This document shows, one piece after another, positions 1-14,200 of a DNA stretch of 64,000 bases. Location of the stretch: NCBI GenBank assembly GCA_013399895.1, contig VXBA01000886.1, positions 130,434 to 194,433 on the forward strand. Direction: 5' to 3'. The translations under genes were made by a program, and so were the position numbers. Each line of letters begins with the position of its first letter. The first letter of the stretch is position 1. This DNA is from Serilophus lunatus (lineage: Eukaryota; Chordata; Aves; Passeriformes; Eurylaimidae). The notes beneath the pieces are model-generated. The model saw only the letters and a program-made list of their open reading frames with translations, searched no databases and was not told the origin of the DNA.

Positions 1-157
1 ATAAATTGCTAATTCTGGTGTCTTTTACAAGGTAAGATAGGAAAACTGAGAAATTTGAGATACCCCTGAAAAAGAAATAGCAGTCAACAAAAGAATACAA
101 CTGGACTAGACAAAGTCTCTCAATATCTGAAATTGAATATTTTCTCCTTGAAAAATT

Positions 158-206
158 AAAAAAAAATAAATGCAAAAACAAACACACAAACAAAAACAAA
201 ACAGAA
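158..206. repeat. A/C-rich low-complexity tract
   Basis: aaacaaacacacaaacaaaaac-type sequence, with no coding or structural signal. Confidence 0.75.
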
Positions 207-979
207 GACCGATAAGCACCTGATTGCTTTTCACTCATTGTGGACTCCTATCAAGTCAATGCACACAGATTGCATGCACGTACATATAGAATTATCAGGC
301 AGTGCATATTAAAACTATATTAGCTTTAATTCTTCAGATATTATTTTATGATTTCATTTTATTATTTTTTATTATTTTTCTCATAACGACTTTTCAAAAA
401 CACGTGATAGCCTAAAGTGAGTCATGCTTGTTTTACCCTATTAACCAAGTGTCCGTATTGGGTCTTGTCCCCACTTGAGTTTGGATCTACAGCCATCCTT
501 AATCCCAGAGGTTCATCATCCCTGGAATTTATAATTCCTGATGTTTATAATTTTCTGTGTTTATAATCCCTAAATATCAACCACTATAGAAGAAGGATAC
601 GCCTAAGATTCAGTGTAGCATGTAGAAAACTGTAGTAATACATATAGCTCATTTCTTAGTATGCAGTGTTTCTTCTTACACTGTCCTTGAATCATAAAAT
701 ATCAAAGGTTCACCCAGCTTCATAAACTAAACAGGAGTAGGACATATTCTGCATGTTTAGCAGCACAGTACTTGTCAGTTTTAAGGCAACTATTGCTGTC
801 ATAGATAACACTGCGGCACAGTTTAGGGTTTACCGAGGAATAGAGACAGTTCCCAAGCTGCAACACAGTGGTCATCTTGATTTTGGGAATGTCTAGCTGC
901 ATACATGTGAACTGTAACATACTGCTTGTTCTCTGAGCTAAATAACAGACTTTAGTGCTTTTGTTTATTTTTATTATTG

Positions 980-1305
980 TTCTCCACAACTACCTTAAAG
1001 GAGGTCAGAGGGACTGGTCCCTTCTCCCAGATAACAGTAAGTGATAGGACAAGAGGAAATACCTCAAGGTGCTCCATGGGAGGTTGAGATTTGGTATTAG
1101 GAAAAATTTCTTCACTGTTAGCATTGTCTAGCATTGGAACAGGTTGTGAAGCGAACGGGTGGAAACTTCATTCTTGCAGGTATTTAAGACATATGGATAT
1201 GGTGATTAATGACATGGTTTAGTTGTGGATTTGGCAGTGTTAGGTTAATGGTTAGACTTGCTGATCCTGATGGTCTTTTCCAACATAAATCATTCTACGA
1301 TTCTA
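980..1305 (+). mobile_element. CR1 LINE, 5'-truncated 3' end
   Basis: The sequence follows the chicken-repeat-1 3' end: an aaaggaggt block, cttctcccagataacag, a gtgataggacaagaggaaat block, a ttaggaaaaatttcttcact block, ggaacaggttgtgaa, and finally ggtcttttccaacataaat leading into the terminal attctacgattctat repeats. Only the last few hundred bases are present, as is usual for CR1 copies, so no ORF2 protein is encoded. Divergence is considerable, so the copy is old. It lies antisense to PCDH9 and marks the genome as sauropsid, most likely bird. Confidence 0.9.
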
Positions 1306-3004
1306 TTTGCTAGTTTCGAAACAGACATTGATCAATTTTTTTAAACTGGTTTGGATTTTTAAAATTACAGGTGCATGTAAATGGAGGCACATCTACTCAA
1401 GTCATTGCTTAAAACGTTGCTGTGTCAGTCAAGATGACACTATCCCTTGTCCAGATCTTAAAATCCATGATACATTGTTTGTAAAATCTTCCAAATTAGG
1501 GCCATCCTCCAAAAAACAGCATTTTTTCATAAACAGAGAAACACATATTCCCAAAGGAAAAATAAGGAAAGAAATGGCATTTACCTTATTTATTTTTTAG
1601 AGCAAGATGACTGACATTATGCAACTCCTAAGTGTAGGAGGAGGTTGAAGTGTAGAAATAAGACTTGTCAAGAATACTGGCAAAGAAATATTTGCTAAGA
1701 GTCATTAAAGGAGTAACCACAATAAAATAGAAAAAAAAGCATCTTAAAGATATACATGGGTAGAGAAGATAGTGCAGAAGTGAAGAGAAAGGAAGGGAAG
1801 CGGCTATCAAGCAATTCCATTTTATTGTAGAAATATTCCAGCATTGCCAGAATTCAGAGCAGAAAGAAGAAGGAAAAAAGCCCAAACCCATTAACACATA
1901 TTTTAATCAGCAAATCAACAAAGGGCTGTCTTCTCATTAAAGTTTATATACGATTGTGTTGCAGCTTCCTGACACACAACTTTTCAGATTGTTGGTCTCA
2001 AAAGACCAGTGTTTCATGAAAAGCTTTCCAAAATACTGTCTCGTAGCTTGAAATTCTGTTTTCTGTAACAAGGGCAAGTTCTTAAATAAGGCTTAACAAA
2101 TACATTTGTTATGACTCTCAATTTTCATGTTCATTTTATCATAAGACATTGGCATTTAAAGTTGTAACGTTTTTCTCTATAAATCTACAGTTCCATGGAA
2201 ATCATGTCCATGAAGACACATGTCCAAGTGTATTTGTATTGATGTGACGTTAATTAAAGGGACAATATTATTGCTGACCACGTTTTCTCTTTGCAGCCAT
2301 TACTCATCATGTTCAGTGGCACAATAACATGGTAAATTGCAGACAGTTGTCATTTAGACACACATAATTATACCGCTTTTATGCACAGTAAGCACAAACA
2401 GTATTCTTTAAAATAAATGCAAAATGAAATATTTGCATAAAAGATTAAAAATGCAGCAATTGATCAAGCTTATCTGTAGTGTGAGTGCACAGCACACCAT
2501 ATTCTAGTTATTTGTGCTGGGCATGCCGGCAACCTCTCATTTATACAGTCTTAGATATCTACTTTCCATGAGAATAATGCAGAATAAACCTTACATTTAT
2601 GCCTAAAATTTAACTTGAACACATTTCATGGGGAGGAGGGGGATGATTTTATTTCCATTATTTTTCCCTTCTTTTTCTTTACCTGACAACTTTCTAATAT
2701 AAAATTCATGAACAGTGCAATGAGCAGATCTCTACGACTCTTGTATCCCTGGCAAGTTGTTCAGCCACAGGGATATACAACCAAGCACCTTCGTGTTTGC
2801 TGTCCTAAATCCATGAATCTTGAATCCCTGGGTGCCCAAGTGGCCCGGCTTCAATAGTATAAGAACATTTTAGAGGATTGTGGGGTTTTTTTAGGTTAAT
2901 TCTTTCCCTCTGTTTCTTGTTCATCATAAAAGTTTGATATACCATAAGCATTTTACCCTTCTTCACATTTTGGTCTTTGATTACTAGAGAAGTGTCAGAG
3001 AGTA
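1306..3004. other. Intronic DNA, nothing recognised
   Basis: AT-rich unique sequence. The open frames here (for example 1307-1600 plus and 1628-1897 minus) are short, lysine/phenylalanine-rich and without similarity to any protein I know. Confidence 0.6.
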
Positions 3005-3146
3005 GTAACTGTTTGAGTGCTAAGGCACTGACTCACAGGATTGAAATTCAAGTCTTTGCTCTGAAACAGACTTCCACGTTACCCTGAGCAAGCCATAGAA
3101 GCAGTGCATGCCTCAGTTCTTAACTCTGAAATGGAAACCATAAAAA
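3005..3146 (+). mobile_element. MIR-like ancient SINE fragment
   Basis: The order of blocks matches a MIR/core-SINE: a ttgagtgctaaggcactgac region, ggattgaaattcaagtcttt, gctctgaaacagactt, ttaccctgagcaagcc, then gcctcagttct and ctctgaaatggaaaccata. The last two correspond to the well-known cctcagttt and tctgtaaaatgg segments. It is heavily diverged and inactive, as expected for an element older than the bird-mammal split. Confidence 0.7.
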
Positions 3147-3815
3147 CCTTTAAAACTATGCTACACAATATAGTACAGTACATGACAGGGTACATCGCGG
3201 AATATGAAAGGAAATCATATCCTATGGCAAAAGTAGCTATATTCACATTGTAAATATAAATTAAGGCTGGTTAATCCCAGAGAGACAGGCATTTTTTTCA
3301 CAGAAGTGTCACAGATTCCAATCGGCTCTAATACCAATTGACTATAAGGCATTTGTGATCCTTCTATTGGCATAAATCTGCTTTAGGCTAAGCTCTTTCA
3401 CAAAGTTGTGATATTTGGGCTTCCAGTACTGAAGGTATGTCAATTAATTTTAAAAGATCAGTGAGGGTTTTCTTCAACAAAAAATAATTCTATCTGCTTC
3501 TGTAAAACCCTTTGTTTCCAACTCTTTAATTTTTGCCATAAAATATCTGACAATTTCCCTTCTTGCTACCAAATGAAAAATTGAAAGTAAAAGAGAATAG
3601 AAAAAAAGCAAATTACGATGCGAGTGAGAGTTCAAAAAAGCAGAATTGGTAAAAACTCCCAGGATAAAAAACCAGTGTTGAACATGCAAAAAAGCCAAAA
3701 AAGAAAAAACCCAAGAAACCAAAAGAACAAAACCCCATACCTGGAGTGGAAGTTGCATAGTAGTTGAGTAGCTGCTAATCAAATATTCACTGTTAAGCAA
3801 AAGAAGCAGCTCACT

Positions 3816-3854
3816 TTAAAAAAAAACAAAACCAAAAACAAACAACTAAACCTA
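3816..3854. repeat. A/C-rich low-complexity tract
   Basis: A poly-A run leads into aaacaaaaccaaaaacaaac. It is similar to the tract at 158-206 and to the A-rich start of 38899-38945. Confidence 0.75.
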
Positions 3855-5295
3855 AAGCCACATGGGAGACAGATAAGGAGTATGTTTGAAATAAAGAAAA
3901 GGAGCCAAAGGAGGAGAACACTCTACATGCTATAAGGCACAGAGATTTGCCACATGACACAGGATGTGTGCTGAGTGAGATGTTCCTTTAATGCTCAGCT
4001 CCACCAGTTTTCATTGTCTTCAACAATACTTCACATCATATGATGTTTCAGCCTGTCATAAGATCCTTAGTTGCATCTCCCATTATTTTTTGCCCTGTGT
4101 GAACTCAGCAAAAACATTCAGTTTCCTAGCTGCCTTGCCTCTTCATCTGTAAGTGCTTCCTTGCAATCACAACTAATCTTTTCCTCTAATCTTTTCCAAA
4201 CCAGCCATGTTTCTCATAGGTAGAATAATACCTTGAGCTTCTTGAGCCAAGTGGTTCAGTGTAACTGAGTGGCATTAGTTCTCAGGGCACAGACAGCATT
4301 ATCATGTCAGGAAGCAATGTATGTTATAAAAAAATGCCACCATTCACTGTGTCACTAGGTCATAAGTGCTCCTCTATCTGAAAAACTCAATGAATTTAGG
4401 TGTATTACTTCAGTTCTTCCCATGCTGCACCCACTCTGCATTCATTACCTACAGTCCTAAGAGATCCCAGTGCTGCCTTGCAAAATTAACACACTACTGC
4501 TTCTACTTCACCTGCTATGAAAGCAGCTGAAAATGTACAAAGCAGCCCCTGGAGCTAGCAAGGGCTGGTAGAATGGTCAGCACCTCAGTGTCAGTCCAGC
4601 AGGACACCTGTATCATCAGCATTCTGCCGTAGATGACCTACTGGTGAGGGGACATATGCAGATTGTTAGAATAGCCTACGATGCTCCCTACCTAGTGGGA
4701 ATCCTCCTTGTGTAATACAAGGTATATACACATATGAGAGCGTGTTTGACAATGATTACATATTTATGTGGAAATATTTATGAAACATTTTCATTTCTAG
4801 AGAAAGAAAACATACATGAAGCTGGCCCCTAAGTGCATTCTGTTCCCACATCACTCTAAATCTTAATGACCAAGGTCAAGCTGCAAAGATGTAAACATTC
4901 ATATGTTTTGGTAGCAAAAATTGATTAAAATCTCAGAATACAATTAATATTTAAATTTTATATGTGAATTTTATACTTGCTTTTATATGTGAATAGTGGA
5001 ACAATTGCTTTCACTGAGGATAAAAATCAAAAAAGCTGGCAGCTTTGTCTGTATATTTTTCAACGCTTTTGCAATACCGCCACTACAAGATTCTCTTCTA
5101 ACACGACCTAATTCCTGTTACAGCTCTGAATATTGCCATCTCAGGATCTAGAAGGTTGAGAGACATGTTTTTTCTGCAGATGGCATGAAAGAAAAATCAA
5201 GATGTGACGTAGAGAAAGATGTTAAGTAGCAACAGACTAATGGAGAACATTTTGTCCTACTTTTGAGGAGCACATCAAGAACAGCTTGTTTTTAT

Positions 5296-5317
5296 AGTGG
5301 ATCTGAAGTGGATCTGA
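5296..5317. repeat. Perfect 11-bp tandem duplication
   Basis: agtggatctga occurs twice head to tail with no mismatch, which suggests a recent local duplication. Confidence 0.9.
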
Positions 5318-5900
5318 ACCATAATCACTGCCACTATCTGACTGCTGCAAGCATCGCTCTGCACTAATCACTATCATATTATTGTGAGTTTTGCTAAGCA
5401 TTTTGTAAAAGATACATTGCATTCCTTTTTTTTTTTTTTTTTGGTACTTATCTTGAAAATTAATCAGATATACCAAAATCTCTTAACAATAACTAATGGT
5501 TAAGTTGTAGCTTTAAAAAATCTTGCTAAGTTTCACAGATTTATTGCTTTTTGTTTTAGCTAGCTGCCAAGAATCAAAATAATGACTAAATCTATGTATG
5601 GATTGCTTTTAGGTAAATCACAATAACTAAACAGTGGAAGTCAGAGGTTTCTGATACAAAAGCACCTATTTCAAAATCTGCAGCATTCATCTATTTTTAC
5701 CATAGTAAATGGTAAAATAGGTCAAACAATTTAAAGAATGATTTTTTAAAATTTTGTTCACAAATTTCTATTCAGATATTGATGCAATATTAATATGGAG
5801 TCATTGCAAACAAAAATAAGAAATCTATTTAGAATCTTCTCTTTCAAGCTTACTGCTTTCCTTCAGTCTTGCCATCTCAGTTTTAAAGAGTAAAATAAAA

Positions 5901-5950
5901 AAAATCTACAAAAATCTATAAAAAATCTACAAAAATCTACAAAATCTACA
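5901..5950. repeat. Short tandem repeat, about 10-bp unit aaaaatctac
   Basis: Five imperfect copies of a(a)aaatctac in a row, with one copy reading aaaatctata. It is A-rich and non-coding. Confidence 0.9.
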
Positions 5951-8166
5951 CAATATTAGCTGTTCATCCAATTCTCCTCTGGGCAGAGATAAGAGAGAGG
6001 AAAAAAACCAACAACAAAATTGCAGGTAACACTTAGTTGTATTACTGAATAATCAAGCAATCCTCATTTAGTTTTTAAAGAGTTAAAAACATTCCAGCTT
6101 TGCCAAATCACCTTGTGTATCTTTAACAGGAATAATATTGTGTACATATGACTAACAGGTTGGAGGATCATGTAATCTGCTAAGCTTCTGGACCTGCTAA
6201 GTGTGAACCGGCTCTTCCAAAATCTGAGCAGAAGCAGACATTTATGAATTTAATCGCTGTTTGCCACCTGAGAAAACTGGCCATTAGGAGTCAGCCCTTA
6301 CTCTTTTGAAACCACTAGGACAGCAGCCATTTGCTTCAACAGATTAGTATCTTACTATGGATTAATTCTGGTAAAAAGTGAATTTTATTTTAATCCAGTT
6401 GATTTTCAATTAGGGGAAAGAAACCTGATTATTCTTTCTGTAAAGCATCCAGGGTCCCTTGGATTCTGCTTGTAGTCTTCTTCTTGCTATTTTTGGATTT
6501 GGACACGCAAAGAGAAGTAAGGAAAGGGTTTACTTAAGGATACAAGCAGTTTATTTTCTGTCAACTTTCAGCACTACTCAGAATTTGTCACAGAATCCCT
6601 TACAAGCTCAACATTTGCGTGAAAGCTCACCATGGACACTTGGGATCTTCTGTTTCTAGACAATCTAGATTTTACAGAATACCTTTTTGATCTATACCAA
6701 ATAAACAAATCACTTCTGGTTTATTTCTTGACTTTCCCTCTCCTTTACTGAGGAAAATATCCTTCACTGTGTCAGAAGTTTAAAAATCATCAGAAGTATA
6801 AAAACATTTTGTAATGCTCCAGTAAAAATCTGAAAGTACAAATAATGAATATACTCTTCGATCTCTAGTTCATGTAGATATTAAATTCTCTCTTATCTCT
6901 TAATCTTATAGATATGCATGCATATATACATATGTATATTTATTTTCAAGATGTGACGAACATTATTTTATTTTATTGTTCATATAATATGTACTATTAG
7001 CTGCAACAGCCATCAAGTTCCTCTAGCCTTTAGCCAACTACAGGCAAAAGTTTATTTGTACCAGCAAATGCAGCAGCCTAACTAAAGGGCAACTCGGGGG
7101 TTGGCTTATGTAAATGGAGCTCTCCATGATCACAGCACAGCCTCTCATGGCTAAGGATGCTCCTATGTCCTTTGGGACATGCTTCCGCGGCAGTGTGGGG
7201 TGGCAGGTTGGTATAACAACGGAGTCATTTTCCCAGCAGTGCTATAATAAAGGCAAAGCTGCTTGTACTCCTCTAAGAAATATATCTCATCGCTTCAAAA
7301 ACATTGTCTGTGGGAAGGCTGTTCCTCTGACACATGAAGCAGGCTCATCCTCCCCAACATGGGAGTGTTAGGGATAAGTGCTGAGTATGTGTATATAACA
7401 TCCAGCCTCTTAAATTTTAATCGAGCTCATACACAAATTTCTTTGGTGATGGTGCAAGTTTCGGAAATACAAAGCACACACACACACCTCCCAGCAAATG
7501 AAACGTGTCAGCAAGTGCTGTAATCAATAACAATGTAATATTCTTTCAAAAATAATGGTACAGCAGCAGAAGTGTGTAAGACAGTGATGAATTATTCAGC
7601 AGGTCTGATTTGCTGCTACACTGCTCCTTCCATGCTTTAAGGTTTTCTACAGCTGAAACACCTGGCACAGCACTCTCTGACTTCATCTTCTTCTGAATAC
7701 CTGAATCTATTTCTTCCCTCATATAAGAATTAAGTTACCTAAGTGCCTGAAGCATTAAACAGTCTTCAACAGCAAAATTGTGTGATGTCTTGAAGTTTTT
7801 AAGTAAGTGCCTTATTTCTACTTCATAGCTTCACATGGAAATTTGCGATGTATGTTAGCAGTCAGCTGCATATTAAATATTTTTGAAAGTAAATGCTTCA
7901 GACTACGGAGAATTTAATTCAGTAGAGGGTGTATGACATTCTGGACAAAGTGTTCATTAAAAGACACAAGGCACATCTATTCAAGTGGTTAAAATGAAAG
8001 TCTGGGTTATGAAATGGGTACTTAAATTTAACAGTATAGTACTCCCATGGAGCTAGAGTTGGTGATAGATACTGCTTGGCATTATCTAGTATACAGTACA
8101 TAGTAATTTCGTTTTGCAAACTAAAATGATACAAGATATTTTCAGTCACCAAGTTCTCTAAAAGGG
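5951..8166. other. Intronic DNA, nothing firm; local GC rise at about 7070-7370
   Basis: The stretch 7070-7370 is somewhat richer in GC and carries a CpG-containing cttccgcggcagtg word. It is followed by a CACACA run at about 7478-7487. No exon or repeat family recognised. Confidence 0.5.
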
Positions 8167-8209
8167 CATATATATATATATATATATATATATGGGCATA
8201 TATATATTT
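8167..8209. repeat. (TA)n microsatellite, two blocks
   Basis: A TA run of about 27 bases is followed by ggg and a second shorter TA run. The word gggcatatatata opens both blocks, suggesting a slippage duplication. Confidence 0.95.
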
Positions 8210-11200
8210 ATTTTTATATCTATAGATATAAGAAGTACATATCTTGCAGCGTGTCATTGAATACAGATTAGTATATGAACTTTATGTCACTGAACAAGTG
8301 TCAAAAGTTAAGCTATATGTGGAAAACTATATTTCACATAAGAAAGGTAACTTCTGCAAGACAAATAAATGGATTTTGTTTCTGTTATGTTTATTTAAGC
8401 CATTCTGGAAATTGTTCAAATCTTTTTCTGGACAGCAACACATTTGTATATAGAGATGTTCAACTAATCTGCCATTCTTCTACAGATAGTGAGATGCCTC
8501 AGTATATTTCGTGTGCTGTGTGCAAGTCACTTTTAAATGCCACAAGCAATACAAATCCATCATCTCTCCTTGGGAAGCTGCCTGATTCTGTAATACAGCT
8601 TACTGCTAAGTAGTTTCTCTGATACTCAAGCTATATTTCTCCTGTTTGATTCATGTTCTACTTCCCATTACTTTACATTAACTCCCTCTGCCCCTGCTAT
8701 CAAATGAAGGAGATCTGATTCCTACCTGTACTAACTGCTAACTAACTGCTGTGAATGGAGCAGCAAGAAATAAATAACCCCCACCTCAGAAGGTCACCTC
8801 TGTGATCTCCCTGTGCTTAGACACTCACCGCTGTCAACTGCCAGAAGCAGGACCTCTGCAGTAACCTCCGAAAGCTGTTTTCCTCTACTAGGAGACACGG
8901 CTGGATCACTCCTGAAATAACTCAGCACTCCTGGAGGAATATGATATTTTTAAATAGGAAGTGCATTAACTTTCAGGCTCTTGCATAAGAAAGGTTTATA
9001 ACAACAGTTTCATGCACAGTCAAAACCCTTCTGTGCCATGTGCCTCTCAGCAGCTGATATACAAGCTCACAATGTGGCATCAAACAGTGTTGCTGCTGGG
9101 GAGCAGAAAGAATGCACGTGAAGTAAGGTCACAAGGTTTCAACCTAGATTTCAGTCAGCAGGAGTCTGCATCAGAAAATAAATTTGGCTGTACTTCAGTG
9201 CCCTTGACAAAAAGGCAATAGGCTTGGGTGAACAAGAAAAATAAGGCGCAATCTTGCTTTTGTGCCGCTCTATACATAGCAGGATGGGAAGTGACTATGC
9301 ATTTGTTTGTGGTGCTCTCTGTGACTGTGTGTTCGGAAAAAAAAATCTCCTATGTCAAGCAGGCTTCTGCTTTGAAAGTATCTGGCCCATGACCACTTTA
9401 ACAGAAAATATTTGTTAAACAAGCCATTAAATTTTAATAGTAATGTTTGGAAAAGTTGGTTGGGAAATCTATGCAAAAATAGTTATGCAAAACCACTAAT
9501 GCACAAAATATACTTTCCTACCAGAATCATTTCATGTCTCCCTCTGATTGCAGAAGCGGAGACAAGACCTGTTTAGTCACCAAAATCATTAGAATAGGTT
9601 GACAAAGAAGCAACTTTTTTAGAGTGGTTTTATTGACTTTGGCAAATGGAAATTAAATTAACTGCAAATTTTCATAAATGCAGTTTCTCTAGCAACTCTA
9701 GAACATAAAGGAGAAACAAAATATATTATATATAAATAAGTACATGAAGATCATAACCGTCCGTCCCTGTATCAAAGTAAATAAGCAAATAATATCAGTT
9801 CTTCTACACAAAAAATAACTGTTTTCCATAAATCTTACATGTCCTTAGGAAAAAAACTAAAACTTTTTATTTTTTTCTGCTATATAGCGGAAGACAATTT
9901 ACTAAAAGAAATGATAATAAGACTACATATGAAAATATATTGTAAAATGTTATCTGCAATTCTTCAGTGAAATGATAAATCAGGTTATGTAATCTCAGGT
10001 GACAATTCTGATCTATTCCAAGTATTATCCGTGTTTACCCAAATACTTCTAAATCATTGCAACTATTACTTGTCTCCCTGAAGTTCCAGTGAAATTTGTA
10101 TATTTAATAGCACTCATAAAACAAAGTTACAATTCACCAAGTGAAAATGGTACAACAATGAAATGATCTAATCTTGTTTTAAAGGGCTTTTGACAATGGC
10201 TGCAATAGCTCATTGTAACTATCTTACCTGCACCACAGCATCGTCACAGAGAAGAGCCGATTTCTTTTAATTTTTTGTATTACTGACTTTATTTAAAAAA
10301 CTGAACCAAAAACTTCCCTATCTTAAATTTACTAGTGATAATTTTTGCTGTGAAACTCTAACAGGAATTTTCATTAATACAAATGTAACTAAAGAACAGA
10401 GGGAAATGTCCAAAATATATCTGGAATACTAACGGATGGCCAGTACTGCTGATGCACAGAAGCCAAACTTTGAATTACCTACTTTATATGGACATTGGCA
10501 ATAAAATCTAGTTCTTATTCCCACCTTGACACAGGCAGACCTTGTTCACACTAACAAGAACTCACTTAAAAAACAGAAAGTGTTTGATGGAACAAAAGCT
10601 CTTCTGTACATGAACAGATGAGGGAACAGAACATTTTCAGTGCATACTACCACATGAAGGAGACCTTTTAATGGGCGTGCACGCAGAGAGCACATTGACA
10701 TAGTAATGTGTTGGGTGGGAAGCTTTGTTAGGAACAGAGAAGCCAAACCGCTATTTGAAATCATGTTTTTAAAACTGACATACAAACACAATAGAGCATG
10801 AAGAATCATGACAAAAAATGAAGGTGTCTTCTCCTCACTAGAATATCTGTAAGGGTTTCCAGTGTGGTGGCATGGTACTTCGTGCTCATCTTTTTCCTCA
10901 GTAGTAGTAGTTCCTCTTAAATTAACCCGTTTCATAAAATTATGTCTTTGCTTCTGGGTTCTAGGAAGTATGTGACATATAAGTCCAACTTCAGCAGAGT
11001 TCAAAGCTTATCTCTACACACACTACTGAGACACCTGTCCTAATGAAAAGCAAAACGGGAGCTAGGGAGTGGATGAGTTTTTTAATGATTCTACTTGATA
11101 AGCAACTGAATAGGCTTAAGGAGGCATGTGTTCATTTTCTAATATGGGTACATAATTCTTATGTCATCTTGGCCAAGCCACTTTATCCAGCATGTTTACC

Positions 11201-14200
11201 AGCTCAGAGGAAAGGACAACAACTTCCCATTTCACAAAAGACAGCAATGTTAGCTAAATTCAAACTATCACGCTGAGATAGTGCAGTGATAAGGGCAACA
11301 ACAGCTTCTAAACATATTTCTGATGCCACTAATATGGCACATCCATTCCTCACCACCATGTAGCTCAGCCTCTGGAGAGTCCTTCCTTGTGAGACAGATC
11401 CAGATAACTGAGTATGTCCAGTGTTGCATAAGAAACTTCTTTGGCTTTAGGTTAATTTTAAAAACAATAAAACAATTATATATGAAAATTCTAATTTACC
11501 TTAGCAAATCTTTCTTGACTTGAGGCAGGAAAGAATGAAATCTGAAAATTGAGGTCAAAATAGGGATTTGTCCTTGGAGATACTTTGAAATATGTTCTTT
11601 CTATGTGCATGAAATTCTTCTTCAGCTGCAAGTACTCATAGACACTCTCAGACTGTTTGGAGCATTTTGGTTGTTTTTGTTTTTTTAAAAAAAGCAACTT
11701 TAGATATTAAATCTGTATGCACCAGTTCTAAATTGGCAGTACTCATTATAAAAATTGGTTAAATGATTTTTTTTTAAAAAAATCTTTCTAGCAGCAATTT
11801 TTTTCCAGGTAAATATGTAATTTAAATTGGATTTTTCATCTGATATGGTATACAAATGTATTTAATCCAATTTGTTTTGCAGCAGTTCACATTACCTACA
11901 TTAACTAACGCAAAAACAGTTCCTGAAATTTATACCATTAAATAGAGAAGAAACAAGGTCTATGAACATCTTGGGACACAATTCAGTCCACTTAAATACA
12001 TTTCAAAAGCTCTTTGTGGTTCTCCTCATAAAGTTTCTGCCTTTGGTCCACAAGGCTCCAGCTTCAGATGTCTCCAAGTGAGATGCATGATCCATGCACA
12101 GAAAGATACAGGACTGAATAAAGGGCTGTATTTTACAGCACCTGCACAAGAAGACTTCAACACTGAGTGGAGTCTTTTGGCAGCACTGCAGTAAAATCAA
12201 CATTTATAGTCCAAATACTGGTGAGACTCATTCTGCATAATGTTATGATAAGATGTTCATGTTCCAGGTTCGGGTTGTCCCTAAACTGTCTGAAATAGAA
12301 AAAATCCCAGGAATACAAGAAAAAAAAATTATTCATCTAATTTACTTTTCTTGCCTAGTTTTGCTTTGGAGGTGACTCAGTCCATTGACTGCAAAGAGAA
12401 TCAGTGATCACTATGTTATTAATGTAGGCAGCTGCATGAGTTAGAATAGTTCCTGGCCAGCACCTGCGTATTACATCTCCCAAAGTTACCATGTAGCTTT
12501 CCCCATCTCACATACTCATAGTCCCTCCTTGTTACAACAACTGCGACTTTGACACGCTTACAGTCATACAAAGTACTTATGCAAAACATAATAGACTTGG
12601 TATGATGTTTTCATCATATTCTTTGCTTTATGCTCCTTTTGAAGATTGTCTCTTTTGTATTATTTACTTTGCCACAGAATATATATTTTAATATTCAAGA
12701 AAATCCACTGCCAACCTTCCCCCTTTTCATAATTTTTCTCTCATACTGAGAGTTCTACCTCTGTCTCTGATAAGCCTATGAGCCCAGATTTAGTCTTCTA
12801 TTCACTTTCAAACAAATACCTCTCTATATGTGTATGAAGCTTGGCGAAATGTCTCCTAGCTATCCACTTAGAAAGCTAATACATTCTTCTTTTTGCAATT
12901 TTCACTTGAAAGTGTCCTTTACCATAAAATAACTCCTCTTTTTATTTCTTTGTTTTCCACTGTTCCTTTGATTTTATACAGATTTTAATTCTATGTTACA
13001 TATAAGTGTTGGGGGCAGGATCCATCTTTTTGAACTCTGTATAGAACCAATCAATGGATTATTTTTTTAAGTGTTATATAGTGAAAAAAACAGAATAGAC
13101 ACACCAATTTGAAAAACCGACATTCTTTCCTGCCTCTCACATCTTTCTTTGCAAATGGAAAGCATGCTGGTTTTTTCTAAATTTGTCTAGCCTTTTCACT
13201 TTAGTAAAATTTAACACTGGATAGCTTTATGAATTGTTTTTGCTAGGTACATAAATTCACTGCATTACGCATTGAAAAAAAAAAAAAAAAGGTGTCCAGT
13301 TTTGTCAAATATAATTGAATAAAAGCATCCTAATTTTGGTTCTTGCACTGGTGTCTCAGCAGAATGTTCTTCTTGTTCCCTGTTAGAACAATAAATATAG
13401 AACAAGGATTTTAATGGTATTCTCTTTTAGAGCAAACTGATGGGCTGAAGTAATTGCTTTTGGTGCTCACAATATCTGTAGCTAGATGAATTTACAAGGA
13501 AAGCACTTTAGCCTTAGAGCAAAATTATGAATATGTATCAGGCTCCCACATTACATTTATTGTCTCTAGTACACAAAAATGAACTGTGGCATAACAAGAA
13601 GAGCGAATAACCAACAAACTATCTCCTGAAGTAGAAAACTATTACTTAAAGTGACAGTTTCACTCCTCTTTTCCTCTAAATAAAGGACAAGGTTCTAAAA
13701 CAATCATTTTTCACCTGTCTCTCTAGCCTGTTCACAAGGAGATTGACATTAGGCATAGCACTGCTGACCAACATTTTTATACCAATACTTCAGATGACAG
13801 CTATTAATGCGCCAGCTATCAATAGGAGACTTACAATCCTAAACATGCATTAAGGAGCTACAAGTTTCTAGCTGTCTGAAATTTCTCCTATACAGTCAAG
13901 GGAACTGGCAGAAGTCCTAGTTTGCCACACACACAAACCAAAACAATTTCCATTCATTTAAAGCAGCAAGGAATAAGGCTTTCTTGATACTATAAAGGAG
14001 AAAATGTTCTCTTCAAAAGCAGATTAATCTTCAGATTAATAAATGGTTTAAGATCATACATTCAGAGGTAAGATTGCTGAAACCTAAATAACTGGGTGAA
14101 TGTACAGCAACCGATAATACGTTAAAATTAAAAAAATATAACTGGAAAGACTGCAAACTGATAAACTAAGTATGATGGGCTCTCACTGTGGATATCACTT

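Noticed and set aside
10546..11004. 152-codon open frame on the minus strand, the longest outside the PCDH9 exon
   Set aside because: No known domain, no compositional bias typical of coding DNA, no promoter or splice context. A frame of this length is expected by chance in 64 kb.
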